This document shows, in pieces, positions 10,400 through 19,904 of a DNA stretch of 64,000 nucleotides. Source of the stretch: Mesorhizobium sp. Root552 (GTDB taxonomy: Bacteria; Pseudomonadota; Alphaproteobacteria; Rhizobiales; Rhizobiaceae); the NCBI RefSeq assembly GCF_001427285.1, contig NZ_LMFV01000062.1:64656-128655 (forward strand), in the 5' to 3' direction. The notes beneath the pieces were generated by a model that was not told the origin of the DNA, made no database searches, and saw nothing but the letters and a program-made list of their open reading frames with translations. Numbering within the stretch: position 1 is the first letter of the stretch; each line of letters begins with the position of its first letter. Both the position numbers and the translations under genes were made by a program.

Positions 10400-11142
10400 T
10401 GAACGACAGTGCCAACGCATCGGTCATCCCTTTTAAGATCGGCGACGATCTGGGCGAAGCCGCACCGATGCAGAATCCTGCTGCGCGCCTGCACATGGCC
10501 GAAGTGGTGCGTATGGCGGAAGCCATCGTCTTTGCCAGTGCAGAACCGGTCAGCGAAAAGCAGATCGCTTCGCGTCTGCCAGAAGGAACGGACGTTGAAG
10601 CGACGATGCGCGAACTGCAGCAAATCTATTCGCGCCGAGGCGTCAATCTGGTTCGCGTAGCCGACGCATGGGCGTTCCGCACAGCAGGGGACCTGGCGTT
10701 CCTGATGAGCCGGGACACCGTCCAGCAACGAAAGCTGTCGCGCGCCGCCCTCGAGGTTTTAGCCATCATCGCCTACCATCAGCCCGTCACACGCGCCGAG
10801 ATCGAGGATATTCGAGGTGTCGAAACCTCAAAAGGCACGCTCGACACACTTATGGAAACCGAATGGGTGCGCATGCGCGGTCGCCGTCGCACGCCTGGAC
10901 GCCCCGTCACCTACGGCACTACCGACGAGTTTCTCGATCACTTCTCCCTTGAGGAGTTGCGTGATTTGCCAGGTATCGATGAATTGAAGGGGGCCGGCCT
11001 GCTTTCGACGCGTATGCCGGCAAACTTCTCTATTCCGCTGCCGCCAGCCGATGCCGATGTGCTGACGGAGGACGAGGATGCGTTGACCGATATCGACCTT
11101 GAAGAGCTGGGCCTGCTCACGCCGCGCGTGACGGAGGATTGA
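10396..11142 (+). CDS. scpB: Segregation and condensation protein B
   Basis: 248-residue partner of ScpA in the SMC-ScpAB complex, built of two winged-helix domains. The family core is visible at LSRAALEVLAIIAYHQPVTR and the following IRGVETSKGTLDTLME. Two ATG codons at 10396 and 10399 are possible; the first overlaps the scpA stop as ATGATGA. The last 40 residues are acidic. It is followed by a 167-bp gap and the tat operon. Confidence 0.93.
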   Translation: MMNDSANASVIPFKIGDDLGEAAPMQNPAARLHMAEVVRMAEAIVFASAEPVSEKQIASRLPEGTDVEATMRELQQIYSRRGVNLVRVADAWAFRTAGDLAFLMSRDTVQQRKLSRAALEVLAIIAYHQPVTRAEIEDIRGVETSKGTLDTLMETEWVRMRGRRRTPGRPVTYGTTDEFLDHFSLEELRDLPGIDELKGAGLLSTRMPANFSIPLPPADADVLTEDEDALTDIDLEELGLLTPRVTED

Positions 11143-11309
11143 GCTTACTTCCCGGCATGGCCATCGCCGTGCGGCGATTTAAAGCATCGTCCGGTTTCGA
11201 AACTGCGTGACATCGGGCAACCATTCGTGAAGATTGCTGTAGTTGTGTTTGAAACCAGACACGAAAACGCATAGATCAGCATCTGGGAAAACATTCGAGA
11301 GAGAGTGCA

Positions 11310-11531
11310 ATGGGTTCGTTTTCGATTTGGCACTGGTTGATCGTGCTGGTGATCGTGTTGCTGGTTTTCGGCCGCGGCAAGATTCCTGAGCTGATGGGCG
11401 ACATGGCCAAGGGCATCAAGAGCTTTAAGAAGGGCATGGCTGACGACGAAGTTGCGGAAGACAAGCGCACCGTCGAGCACCGAGCTGACGAGACGGTTTC
11501 GCCTTCCAAGGAAAAAGCCAGCAAGAGCTGA
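11310..11531 (+). CDS. tatA: Twin-arginine translocase subunit TatA
   Basis: 73-residue inner-membrane protein that forms the pore-like assembly of the Tat system for exporting folded proteins. It has the typical layout: a short N-terminal transmembrane helix ([17 protein letters not shown]), the [12 protein letters not shown] hinge, an amphipathic helix ([12 protein letters not shown]) and a charged tail. GAGAG precedes the ATG. It heads tatABC. Likely clients include cofactor-containing periplasmic enzymes encoded elsewhere. Confidence 0.96.
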   Translation: MGSFSIWHWLIVLVIVLLVFGRGKIPELMGDMAKGIKSFKKGMADDEVAEDKRTVEHRADETVSPSKEKASKS

Positions 11532-11563
11532 TTCCGTTTCGGCGCTAGTCAGGTTGAATAGCC

Positions 11564-12316
11564 ATGCTTGATGTCGGCTGGTCCGAAATGCTGGTGATCG
11601 CGGTCGTCATGATCGTGGTCGTCGGGCCGAAGGATTTGCCCCAGATGTTGCGCACCTTTGGCCGCATGATGGCCAAGATGCGCGGCTTGGCCAATGATTT
11701 CCAGAAGCAGTTCAACGAGGCGCTGAAAGAGGCCGAACTTGACGACGTCAAGAAGTCGGTGGAGTCGCTGCGCAGCCTCAATCCGGCTGCTGAAATCCGC
11801 AAGCAGTTGAACCCGTTCGAACAAGCCGCCGCCGATGTGCGTGCGGGTCTCGACAACGCGATGAAGTCCAAGTTGGCTGAAACGCCAACGGAGACGCCCG
11901 CATCGGCAGTCGCTGAGGCGCAGCCCGCCGAGCCTCTTACTAACGGCGTTGGTGTTCCCGGCGGACCTGACGCCATGCCGACCCCCCCGACATTTCCGCC
12001 AATGACGGATGCGTCGGCGACTGCGCCTGTGTCGCCCTCTGGCGAGGCGGCAAAGCAAGCACGTAAGGCAGCCAAGCCGGCGACCGCGAAAGCGACTCCC
12101 GCCAAACCTTCGCCTGCCAAGTCGGCAACAGCTAGGGCAACGACTGCAAAGGTGAATGGCCCTGAACCCACAAAGGGGAGCAGTTCGCCTAAGCCAGCAG
12201 TAGCCAAGGCGGCAAAGTCCGCCACTGCCAAAGTTGCCACCGCCAGCAAGACACCAGCCAAGGTCGCTACAAAATCGGCCAAGCCCGCAACGAAACCTGC
12301 GAGGGCGCCGAAATGA
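11564..12316 (+). CDS. tatB: Twin-arginine translocase subunit TatB
   Basis: 250-residue membrane protein that with TatC forms the receptor for twin-arginine signal peptides. It begins MLDVGWSEMLVIAVVMIVVVGPKDLP, the TatB-type helix with the conserved Glu and the GPKDLP hinge, followed by amphipathic helices. From about residue 105 it has a long Ala/Pro/Lys/Thr-rich tail, which is common in alphaproteobacterial TatB and looks disordered. Its stop overlaps the tatC start (ATGA). Confidence 0.95.
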   Translation: MLDVGWSEMLVIAVVMIVVVGPKDLPQMLRTFGRMMAKMRGLANDFQKQFNEALKEAELDDVKKSVESLRSLNPAAEIRKQLNPFEQAAADVRAGLDNAMKSKLAETPTETPASAVAEAQPAEPLTNGVGVPGGPDAMPTPPTFPPMTDASATAPVSPSGEAAKQARKAAKPATAKATPAKPSPAKSATARATTAKVNGPEPTKGSSSPKPAVAKAAKSATAKVATASKTPAKVATKSAKPATKPARAPK

Positions 12317-13161
12317 GTTCGACCGAGAAGGACGAAATCGAGAAGTCATCGGCGCCGCTGATCGAGCACCTGATTGAGCTGCGCAAGCGACTGATCTGGT
12401 CGGTCGGCGGTTTCTTTGCTGCGTTCCTGGTCTGCTTCTTTTTCGCCAAGCAACTGTTCAACCTGTTGGTAGTGCCGTTCAAGTGGGCGACCCAATGGGC
12501 CGGCCTTGATCCGCAAAAGGTTGAGTTGATCTACACGGCCCCGCAGGAATTCTTCTTCACGCAGATCAAGCTTGCGATGTTCGGCGGCATGGTGATCGCC
12601 TTTCCGCTGATCGCGACACAGATCTACAAATTCATTGCACCCGGTCTCTACAAGAACGAGCGCGCCGCCTTTTTGCCGTTCCTTGTTGCTTCGCCGCTGC
12701 TATTCCTGCTGGGCGCGTCACTGGTCTATTTTTTCTTCACGCCGATGGTGATGTGGTTCTTCCTCGCCATGCAGCAGACCGGTGGGGCAGATCAGGTCCA
12801 GATTTCACTGCTGCCAAAGGTGTCGGAATACCTCAGCCTCATCATGACGCTGATCTTTTCCTTCGGCCTTGTGTTCCAGTTGCCCGTGGTAACCAGTCTT
12901 ATGGCGCGTGTTGGGCTTTTGACCTCCAAGGCACTCGCCGAAAAACGCAAGTGGGCAATCGTCATAGCCTTTGTCGTTGCGGCTGTCCTGACGCCTCCTG
13001 ATCCGCTGAGTCAGATTGGCCTCGCGCTGCCTACGATCATTCTCTACGAAATATCGATCATTACAGCGCGGATGATTGAGCGCACGCGTGCGAAGGCAGA
13101 AGCAGAACGCGAAGAAGAGGCTGCTAATTCCGACCAATCATCGCCGGAAACATCCGCTTAG
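12313..13161 (+). CDS. tatC: Twin-arginine translocase subunit TatC
   Basis: 282-residue polytopic inner-membrane protein with six predicted helices that recognises Tat signal peptides. The N-terminal signature APLIEHLIELRKRLIWSVGG carries the Glu needed for signal-peptide binding, and later family segments such as FPLIATQIYKFIAPGLYKNER and VVAAVLTPPDPLSQI are present. The last 30 residues are a charged cytosolic tail. It is coupled to tatB by a 4-bp overlap and ends the operon; the next gene belongs to an unrelated molybdo-enzyme operon. Confidence 0.96.
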   Translation: MSSTEKDEIEKSSAPLIEHLIELRKRLIWSVGGFFAAFLVCFFFAKQLFNLLVVPFKWATQWAGLDPQKVELIYTAPQEFFFTQIKLAMFGGMVIAFPLIATQIYKFIAPGLYKNERAAFLPFLVASPLLFLLGASLVYFFFTPMVMWFFLAMQQTGGADQVQISLLPKVSEYLSLIMTLIFSFGLVFQLPVVTSLMARVGLLTSKALAEKRKWAIVIAFVVAAVLTPPDPLSQIGLALPTIILYEISIITARMIERTRAKAEAEREEEAANSDQSSPETSA

Positions 13162-13340
13162 CGCCGGCGCTTCGACCAGAACTTCCTGCAACTTCCAGTA
13201 TCAGGCCTTGAAGTAGCTCAAGTTTACGTGTGCGCGTGAACGATGGCTATTGTCGTTACCGTTATTGGGTATAAGAATAACGCTTCACCGGCGTTTCAGT
13301 CGGACGCCGCGTACCAAGGTTAACACCCAGGGGAGGCTCC

Positions 13341-13841
<501 letters not shown>

Positions 13842-13843
13842 AG

Positions 13844-13932
13844 AAGGGAATAGGGCAGTATGGGAATAAGGCAATAGGGGACGATCGGTTCGATTTCCCT
13901 ACTGCCTTATTGCCCTACTCCCATACTCCCTT
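13844..13932. repeat. Imperfect palindromic intergenic repeat inside the cox operon
   Basis: Two arms of about 36 bases, 13844-13880 and 13897-13932, pair almost fully around a 16-base loop. The arms are built of short repeating units such as AGGGCAGTA, AAGGCAATA and their complements. The element sits between coxS and coxL and leaves the coxL ribosome site (GGAGGAG) outside. It resembles dispersed rhizobial intergenic palindromes, and could also set the coxS to coxL expression ratio. Confidence 0.7.
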
Positions 13933-13958
13933 ACCGAAAGTTCTGGAGGAGAACTCTG

Positions 13959-16307
13959 ATGGGTATCGAAGGCGTTGGCGCGCGGGTTTCGCGCAAGGAA
14001 GACAAAAGGTTCATCACCGGAGCAGGTCGCTATGTCGACGACATGGTGGTGCCGGGCATGAAGCATGCAATGTTCGTGCGCAGCCCGCACGCGCATGCGC
14101 AGATCAAGAAGATCGACGTCAAGGCTGCGCAGGCGATGCCGGGCGTCATCGGCGTGCTGACCGGCAAGGAACTCAAGGCTGATGGCATCGGCAACCTTAT
14201 CTGCGGCTGGATGATCCATTCCAAGGACGGCTCGCCGATGAAGATGGGCGCATGGTCGCCACTCGCCGTCGACAAGGTTCGTTACGTCGGCGATGCGGTC
14301 GTAGTCGTCGTCGCCGACACCAAGGCTCAGGCGCGTGACGCCGCAGAGGCCGTCGAGATCACCTACAAGGAATTGAAGGCTGTCACAGACGCTTCAAAGG
14401 CAATGGACAAGGGTGCGCCTCAAATCCATCCGGAAGCCGAGAACAACCTGATCTTCGACTGGGATCTCGGCAATGCCGACGAGACTGCAGCCGCCTTCAA
14501 GAAGGCAGCCCATGTCGTCAAGATGGATGTCATCAACAACCGTCTCGTCCCCAATGCCATGGAGCCGCGTGCAGCTCTCGGCCACTATGACAAGGCCGAG
14601 GATCACTACACCTGCTGGACGACCTCGCAGAACCCGCATGTTGCTCGTCTTGTCATGAGTGCGTTCTATAATGTCGCCCCTGAAAACAAGCTGCGTGTCA
14701 TCGCGCCCGATGTCGGCGGCGGCTTTGGTTCGAAAATCTACATCTACCCGGAAGAGATCGTCTGCTTGTGGGCCTCGAAGAAGACGGGCGTGCCGGTGAA
14801 ATGGGTCGCCGACCGTACCGAAAGCTTCCTCACAGACGCACATGGCCGCGACCATCACACCCATGCCGAAATGGCGTTCGACAAGGATCACAAGATTCTC
14901 GGCTTCAAGGTAGAGACCAAGGCCAATCTCGGCGCCTATATGTCGCTGTTTTCCTCAGCAACACCGACCTACCTCTATGCGACGCTGCTTTCCGGCCAGT
15001 ATGATATCCCGGCCATCCACGCCAATGTGAAGGCCATCTATACCAATACCGCGCCGGTCGATGCCTATCGCGGGGCAGGGCGGCCCGAAGCGGCATACCT
15101 CATTGAACGCATGATGGAGGTATCGGCACGTCAGTTCGGCGTCTCTCCAGCCGAGCTGCGCCGCAAGAACTTCATCAAGTCGTTCCCGCACCAGACGCCG
15201 GTCATCATGTGCTACGACGCCGGCGACTTCGCCACCTCGCTGGACACTGCGATGAAGGGCGCGGACTACGCAGGCTTCGAGAAGCGCCGCGAAAAGGCGA
15301 AGAAGGCCGGCAAGCTGCGCGGCATGGGCTTCTCCTGCTACATCGAAGCCTGCGGTATCGCACCGTCCGCCGCCGTCGGCTCGCTCGGCGCAGGTGTAGG
15401 GCTTTGGGAATCGGCCGAGGTGCGAGTTAATGCCGTTGGCACCATCGAGGTGCTCACCGGATCGCACAGCCACGGCCAGGGTCATGAGACGACCTTCGCC
15501 CAACTGGTTGCTCAACGCCTGTCGGTGCCGCTGGACTCCATCTCCATCGTTCACGGCGACACCGACAAAGTTCAGATGGGCATGGGCACCTACGGCTCCC
15601 GTTCCGGTGCCGTTGGCATGAGCGCCATCGTCAAGGCTCTCGACAAGGTCGAGGCCAAGGCAAAGAAGATCGCAGCCCACCTCATGGAGGCCGACGAGGC
15701 CGACATCGTCATCGAGAACGGCGCCTTGAAGGTGGCCGGCACGGACAAGAACGTGCCCTGGTTCCAGATGGCTCTCGCTGCCTACACGGCACATAACCTG
15801 CCCGGTGGAATGGAGCCGGGCCTGAAGGAAACCGCTTTCTACGATCCGGCGAATTTCACCTTCCCCGCGGGTTGCTACATCTGCGAGGTGGAGATCGACC
15901 CGGATACCGGCCAGACCGACATCGTCCAGTTTGTGGCGGCCGACGATTTCGGCAACATCATCAACCCGATGATTGTCGAGGGCCAGGTTCATGGCGGCGT
16001 CACGCAGGGTATCGGACAGGCCATCCTGGAAGGCGCGAACTACGATGCCAGCGGCCAGCTTCTGACGGCGAGCTACATGGACTACACCATGCCGCGTGCC
16101 GGTGATGTTCCGTCCTACAAGCTGTCGACGTCCAACACCCCGTCTCCGTCCAACCCCCTTGGCATCAAGGGCTGCGGCGAGGCGGGAGCGATTGGCGCCC
16201 CGCCGGCCGTCATCAACGCCATCACCGATGCCATCGGCACGGAAAACCTGACCATGCCGGCCACACCGCAAAAGGTGTGGGCGGCAATCCGGTCGGCGAA
16301 ACATTAA
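13959..16307 (+). CDS. coxL: Molybdenum hydroxylase large subunit, form II CO dehydrogenase-like (CoxL)
   Basis: 782-residue molybdopterin-binding catalytic subunit. The active-site loop reads AYRGAGR (about residues 369-375), the marker of form II enzymes; true form I CO dehydrogenases have AYXCSFR with the Cu-bound Cys. The catalytic Glu region GCGEAGAIG (about 738-746) and the cofactor loop [16 protein letters not shown] are present. The reaction may be oxidation of an aldehyde, heterocycle or, weakly, CO; the physiological substrate of form II enzymes is mostly unknown. A GGAGGAG site precedes the ATG. Gene order S-L-M also fits form II. There is no maturation gene such as coxD, E, F or G next to it. 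Confidence 0.9.
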   Translation: MGIEGVGARVSRKEDKRFITGAGRYVDDMVVPGMKHAMFVRSPHAHAQIKKIDVKAAQAMPGVIGVLTGKELKADGIGNLICGWMIHSKDGSPMKMGAWSPLAVDKVRYVGDAVVVVVADTKAQARDAAEAVEITYKELKAVTDASKAMDKGAPQIHPEAENNLIFDWDLGNADETAAAFKKAAHVVKMDVINNRLVPNAMEPRAALGHYDKAEDHYTCWTTSQNPHVARLVMSAFYNVAPENKLRVIAPDVGGGFGSKIYIYPEEIVCLWASKKTGVPVKWVADRTESFLTDAHGRDHHTHAEMAFDKDHKILGFKVETKANLGAYMSLFSSATPTYLYATLLSGQYDIPAIHANVKAIYTNTAPVDAYRGAGRPEAAYLIERMMEVSARQFGVSPAELRRKNFIKSFPHQTPVIMCYDAGDFATSLDTAMKGADYAGFEKRREKAKKAGKLRGMGFSCYIEACGIAPSAAVGSLGAGVGLWESAEVRVNAVGTIEVLTGSHSHGQGHETTFAQLVAQRLSVPLDSISIVHGDTDKVQMGMGTYGSRSGAVGMSAIVKALDKVEAKAKKIAAHLMEADEADIVIENGALKVAGTDKNVPWFQMALAAYTAHNLPGGMEPGLKETAFYDPANFTFPAGCYICEVEIDPDTGQTDIVQFVAADDFGNIINPMIVEGQVHGGVTQGIGQAILEGANYDASGQLLTASYMDYTMPRAGDVPSYKLSTSNTPSPSNPLGIKGCGEAGAIGAPPAVINAITDAIGTENLTMPATPQKVWAAIRSAKH

Positions 16308-16319
16308 GGAGGCACGATC

Positions 16320-17114
16320 ATGTATTCGGTCAATTATCACCGCGCTGCCTCCGTTGCCGACGCGGCAAAGCTCGCCAAGGGTGACGCAAAGCTCGTGTCT
16401 GGCGGAATGACGCTGATACCGGCGATGAAGACGCGGCTCGCCGCGCCTTCCGATCTGGTCGATATTTCCCGTATCGATGCGCTGAAGGGCATCAAGGTGT
16501 CGGGCAAAACCGTCACCATTGGTGCCGCCACCACGCACTATGAGGTCGCCACCAGCGACAAGCTCGCCAAGGCGTGTCCGGCGCTTTCGCATCTTGCCTC
16601 GATGATCGGCGATCCGGCCGTGCGCCACAGGGGCACGATCGGCGGTTCCATTGCCAACAACGACCCGGCGGCAGACTACCCGGCCGCCATGCTGGCGCTC
16701 GGGGCAACTATCGTCACCAACAAGCGCCAGATCGCGGCGGAGAAGTTCTTCAAGGGTTTGTTCGAGACGGCGTTGAAGGATGGCGAAATCGTCACGGCCG
16801 TAACTTTCACCGCGCCGGCAAAGGCAGCCTATGAAAAGTTCCGCAATCCGGCTTCGCGTTACGCCATCGTCGGCGTCTTCGTGGCCAAGGGCGCCGACGG
16901 TGTTCGCGTTGCGGTTACCGGTGCGGGCGATGATGGCGTCTTCCGCTCCAGGGAATTGGAGACGGCTCTTGCCAAGCAGTTTGATGCGGCAGCACTTACC
17001 TCGGCAAAGGTTCCGGCAAGAGCCTTGATGACCGACATGCACGCTTCGGCGGACTATCGCGCTCATTTGATCGTGGTAATGGCGCGGCGCGCGGTGGCGG
17101 CAGCCAACGCCTGA
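16320..17114 (+). CDS. coxM: Molybdenum hydroxylase medium subunit, FAD-binding (CoxM-like)
   Basis: 264-residue FAD subunit that takes electrons from the iron-sulfur subunit and hands them to the final acceptor. The two FAD motifs of the family are visible: a first one in SGGMTLIPAMKTRL (the AGGxxL-type loop) and a second in GTIGGSIANNDPAADYPAA. The C-terminal CO dehydrogenase flavoprotein domain follows. AAGGAGG lies a few bases before the ATG at 16320, and the gap to coxL is only 12 bp, so these are co-transcribed. A strong terminator follows 21 bp after the stop. Confidence 0.9.
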   Translation: MYSVNYHRAASVADAAKLAKGDAKLVSGGMTLIPAMKTRLAAPSDLVDISRIDALKGIKVSGKTVTIGAATTHYEVATSDKLAKACPALSHLASMIGDPAVRHRGTIGGSIANNDPAADYPAAMLALGATIVTNKRQIAAEKFFKGLFETALKDGEIVTAVTFTAPAKAAYEKFRNPASRYAIVGVFVAKGADGVRVAVTGAGDDGVFRSRELETALAKQFDAAALTSAKVPARALMTDMHASADYRAHLIVVMARRAVAAANA

Positions 17115-17135
17115 TTTCGCCTCGATTCGACTGAA

Positions 17136-17170
17136 AAAGGCCGGTGCCAAGCACCGGCCTTTGTTATTTA
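17136..17170 (+). terminator. Intrinsic terminator of the coxSLM operon
   Basis: 12-bp perfect stem AAAGGCCGGTGC / GCACCGGCCTTT with a CAA loop, followed by GTTATTTAT. It closes the molybdo-enzyme operon. Confidence 0.85.
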
Positions 17171-17341
17171 TGCCACATCAAAAATTCGACCATCGTCGTA
17201 TTGCGGTGGAATGGCACAATTATATCGTTGCACGATCGTATCGTGGCGCGACCATATCGCGACACGAGCGATTACGCCGCGCGATCATGATCAGGCCGAG
17301 CGTCGTGTCCAACAAAAAACAAAAATCGTTTGGAGGGATTC

Positions 17342-18724
17342 ATGGCAACGCAGACCGAGAACTGGTTTAGCCGGTCGCGCACCGTGGCGCGGCCGGGCTA
17401 CAGCCGGTGGATGGTGCCGCCAGCCGCACTTTGTGTTCATTTGTGTATTGGTCAGGCCTACGCTTACAGCGTGTTCAACCTGCCGATGACAAAGCTCATC
17501 GGCATTACCGATTCGGCTCCGGATGACTGGAAGCTGACGGAACTGGGCTGGATATTTTCCATCGCCATTTTCTTCCTTGGCGTTGCCTCGGCGGTTTTCG
17601 GCCGTTGGGTCGAGGAGGGCGGCCCGCGCAAGGCCATGTTCACCGCTGCGTGCTGCTGGGCTGGCGGGTTCCTTATTTCCGCTGCTGGCGTGGCCACCCA
17701 CAATTTGTGGCTGATCTATCTGGGCTACGGCTTTCTGGGCGGCATCGCACTTGGCATCGGCTACATCTCGCCGGTCTCGACGCTTATCAAATGGTTCCCT
17801 GACCGTCCCGGCATGGCAACGGGCATGGCCATCATGGGCTTCGGTGGTGGTGCGTTCATCGCGTCCCCACTATCGGTGTGGTTGATGAAGCAATTCACCA
17901 CCGAAACGCATATCGGCGTGATGGAAACCTTTATCGTGCTGGGCGTCGTCTATTTCGTCTTCATGGTCGTCGGCTCGATTATCGTTCGCGTACCGCCGGA
18001 TGACTGGAAGCCGGAAGGCTATGTCGCACCCAAGGCCAACAAGCTGATCTCCAGCAACAACGTCTATGTTTATGATGCGCTTAAAACCCCCCAGTTCTGG
18101 CTGATCTGGGTGGTCCTGTGCGTCAACACCACGGCTGGTATAGGCGTGCTTGGCCAGGCTTCGGCAATGAGCCAGGAAATGTTCCCCGGCCAGATCACGC
18201 CCATCGCAGCCGCAGGCCTCGTCGGCCTGATGAGCCTATTCAACATGGGCGGGCGTTTTGCCTGGGCGACGACGTCCGACTATCTCGGACGCCGCAACAC
18301 GTACTTCGTGTTCATGGTGCTGGGTTTCATCCTTTACTGTCTGGTGCCTTACATGGGCTCGATCGGCAGCGTCGCCGGTTTTGCGCTCTGCTTCTGCATC
18401 ATCATCTCGATGTATGGCGGCGGCTTCGCGACGGTGCCAGCTTATCTGCGTGATATGTTTGGTGTCCGCTATGTCGGCGCCATCCACGGCCTGCTGCTTA
18501 CCGCATGGTCGGCAGCGGGCATCTTCGGGCCGGTGTTGGTGAACTATATCCGGGAATACAACGTCACCCACAATGTGCCGAAGGCGGATGCCTACAACAC
18601 CACCATGTATATCATGGCAGGATTGTTCGTGATCGGCTTGATCTGCAACTTCTTCGTCAAGGCGGTCAATGAACGCTACCACATGAAGGTCGATGACCGG
18701 GCCATGTCCGCGGCAACCGCATAA
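17342..18724 (+). CDS. Oxalate/formate antiporter (OFA) family MFS transporter
   Basis: 460-residue, twelve-helix major facilitator protein of the OFA group, whose known member OxlT exchanges oxalate for formate. Visible family features are VHLCIGQAYAYSVFNLPMT in helix 1, the ALGIGYISPVSTLIKWFPDR segment in helix 4 and its following loop, and RDMFGVRYVGAIHGLLLTAW in the second half. A GGAGGG site precedes the ATG at 17342. The substrate is uncertain; a monocarboxylate or oxalate is likely. A 40-codon membrane protein gene follows 19 bp later. No oxalate-degrading enzymes lie nearby. Confidence 0.85.
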   Translation: MATQTENWFSRSRTVARPGYSRWMVPPAALCVHLCIGQAYAYSVFNLPMTKLIGITDSAPDDWKLTELGWIFSIAIFFLGVASAVFGRWVEEGGPRKAMFTAACCWAGGFLISAAGVATHNLWLIYLGYGFLGGIALGIGYISPVSTLIKWFPDRPGMATGMAIMGFGGGAFIASPLSVWLMKQFTTETHIGVMETFIVLGVVYFVFMVVGSIIVRVPPDDWKPEGYVAPKANKLISSNNVYVYDALKTPQFWLIWVVLCVNTTAGIGVLGQASAMSQEMFPGQITPIAAAGLVGLMSLFNMGGRFAWATTSDYLGRRNTYFVFMVLGFILYCLVPYMGSIGSVAGFALCFCIIISMYGGGFATVPAYLRDMFGVRYVGAIHGLLLTAWSAAGIFGPVLVNYIREYNVTHNVPKADAYNTTMYIMAGLFVIGLICNFFVKAVNERYHMKVDDRAMSAATA

Positions 18725-18743
18725 CGGATCGGGAGATTTGATC

Positions 18744-18866
18744 ATGCAATCAAATGATAGCCAGACCACAAAAGCGCAGCTTGTCATGGCTTGGGGCTTT
18801 GTCGGTATTCCCCTGCTGTGGGGTATTTCGCAGACGCTGCTCAACGCCTTGCAACTGTTCAAATAG
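18744..18866 (+). CDS. Small (40-residue) single-helix membrane protein paired with the OFA transporter
   Basis: Short reading frame starting MQSNDSQTTKAQLVMAWGF and ending LLNALQLFK. It has a polar N-terminus and one hydrophobic helix (LVMAWGFVGIPLLWGISQTL). Small proteins of this type are annotated as 'MFS transporter small subunit' directly behind OFA transporters in other bacteria, and the position here, 19 bp after the transporter stop with a GGGAG site before the ATG, fits. Its role is unknown but an accessory subunit is likely. It is followed by a clear terminator. Confidence 0.75.
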   Translation: MQSNDSQTTKAQLVMAWGFVGIPLLWGISQTLLNALQLFK

Positions 18867-18897
18867 AACGGGCGCAAAGGTTGATCTTGGTGATCGG

Positions 18898-18926
18898 CGG
18901 CCGGGAGTTCCGGCCGTCTTTTCTTT
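18898..18926 (+). terminator. Intrinsic terminator after the OFA transporter operon
   Basis: Perfect 7-bp stem CGGCCGG / CCGGCCG with GAGTT loop, then TCTTTTCTTTG. It isolates the following guanidine-II leader from upstream transcription. Confidence 0.8.
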
Positions 18927-18965
18927 GTCTCCGCACTGGGTGCGCAGGTGTCGCAGTTTTCAACC

Positions 18966-18994
18966 TTGAACTGACGCAGTCCAGCGTCTAGGAA
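18966..18994 (+). promoter_or_regulatory. Possible promoter for the atpB-like gene
   Basis: TTGAAC at 18966-18971 with TAGGAA 17 bases later (18989-18994). The predicted start of transcription falls at about 19000, exactly at the first hairpin of the guanidine-II-like leader. The match to consensus is only fair. Confidence 0.3.
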
Positions 18995-19000
18995 GCGCGT

Positions 19001-19061
19001 GTGCGGGACGGCCCGCGCCTCAGAAGAACATTCCGGGACGACCCGGCCCCCAGCAAGGAGG
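19001..19061 (+). ncRNA. Guanidine-II (mini-ykkC) riboswitch-like leader upstream of an atpB-like gene
   Basis: Two short hairpins with ACGR loops, the hallmark of the mini-ykkC class. P1 is GCGGG-ACGG-CCCGC (19003-19016, extendable by a G-U and a G-C pair to 19001-19018). P2 is CCGGG-ACGA-CCCGG (19033-19046). The linker is about 14-16 bases. The ribosome site AAGGAGG (19055-19061) follows P2 by 8 bases, as expected for a translational switch that frees the site when guanidinium binds. Known members of the class mostly precede SMR guanidinium exporters; here the next gene is an F0 a-subunit homologue. Confidence 0.8.
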
Positions 19062-19067
19062 GTCGGT

Positions 19068-19817
19068 ATGGCCGGACCCATCGACCAGTTCAAGATCAAG
19101 CCGTTGGTCAGCCTCGGAGAGGTCGGCGGCTACGAGATCGCCTTTACCAATTCCGCAGCATATATGGCACTGACGGTTGTTGCCGCCGGCGGTTTCCTGT
19201 TCCTCTCGACGATACGCCGCGCCTTGGTTCCCGGTCGTTGGCAAGCTTCCGCCGAGATGCTCTACGAGTTCGTTGCAAAAATGCTGCGCGAAAATGCCGG
19301 TGAACATGGCATGCGCTTTTTCCCACTCGTCTTTTCATTGTTCATGTTCGTGCTGACGGCCAACCTGATCGGCATGTTCCCCTATGCCTTCACGGTCACC
19401 AGCCACATCGTGGTAACCTTTGCATTGGCCATGCTGGTGTTCCTCGTGGTGACGATTTACGGCGTCGTCCTCAATGGATTCGGCTTCCTGCGTCTTTTCC
19501 TGCCTTCGGGCGTGCCGCTTGCGCTGGCCCCGCTTATAGTGCCGATTGAGATTGTTTCTTATTTTTCACGGCCCGTCAGCCACTCGGTGCGCCTGTTCGC
19601 GGTCATGCTTGCCGGCCACATCACGCTGAAGGTTTTCGCCGGCTTTGTCGTCAGCCTTGCCGGGATTGGGTCAGTTGGCCTCGTTGCCGCCATCTTGCCT
19701 TTGCTGATGACAGTCGCCATCACCGCATTGGAGTTTCTGATGTCGGTAATCCAGGCGTACATATTCACCATGCTGGCCTGCATGTATCTGAATGACGCCA
19801 TCGTTTCATCTCACTAG
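19068..19817 (+). CDS. Solitary F0 ATP synthase subunit a-like protein (AtpB paralogue)
   Basis: 249-residue polytopic membrane protein clearly homologous to ATP synthase subunit a, the proton-channel subunit. The essential Arg is present (R175 in [10 protein letters not shown]), as are H184 (AGHIT), E222 (LEFLM) and Q229 (QAYIF), the alphaproteobacterial half-channel residues. The Asn that usually follows in RLFANMLAGH is V179 here. No atpI, atpE or atpF gene is near, although these normally flank atpB. AAGGAGG precedes the ATG at 19068, and a two-hairpin guanidine-II-like leader lies directly upstream; gdx follows 158 bp later. It may be a specialised second copy, or a relocated main copy; a full genome is needed to tell. 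Confidence 0.85.
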   Translation: MAGPIDQFKIKPLVSLGEVGGYEIAFTNSAAYMALTVVAAGGFLFLSTIRRALVPGRWQASAEMLYEFVAKMLRENAGEHGMRFFPLVFSLFMFVLTANLIGMFPYAFTVTSHIVVTFALAMLVFLVVTIYGVVLNGFGFLRLFLPSGVPLALAPLIVPIEIVSYFSRPVSHSVRLFAVMLAGHITLKVFAGFVVSLAGIGSVGLVAAILPLLMTVAITALEFLMSVIQAYIFTMLACMYLNDAIVSSH

Positions 19818-19869
19818 CGTTTGTGTTGCTGCACATACGTAAGGCATGGCTGCTATGCATCGCTGCGTC

Positions 19870-19897
19870 TTGCGAGATCGCCCGAAAGGCATAAACT
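19870..19897 (+). promoter_or_regulatory. Possible promoter of gdx
   Basis: TTGCGA at 19870-19875, a 16-base spacer, and TAAACT at 19892-19897. Transcription would begin at about 19903, just before the first leader hairpin. This would let gdx be expressed separately from the atpB-like gene. Weak consensus. Confidence 0.3.
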
Positions 19898-19904
19898 TGC
19901 GGGC

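Noticed and set aside
14955-17150. 731-codon open frame on the minus strand opposite coxL and coxM
   Set aside because: It is a shadow of GC-rich codon use in the two well-supported cox genes; its product is Arg/Gly/His-rich with no family pattern.
17200-17300. Partly palindromic CG-rich stretch with GATCATGATC before the OFA gene
   Set aside because: Symmetry is weak and no two half-sites repeat well enough to name an operator.
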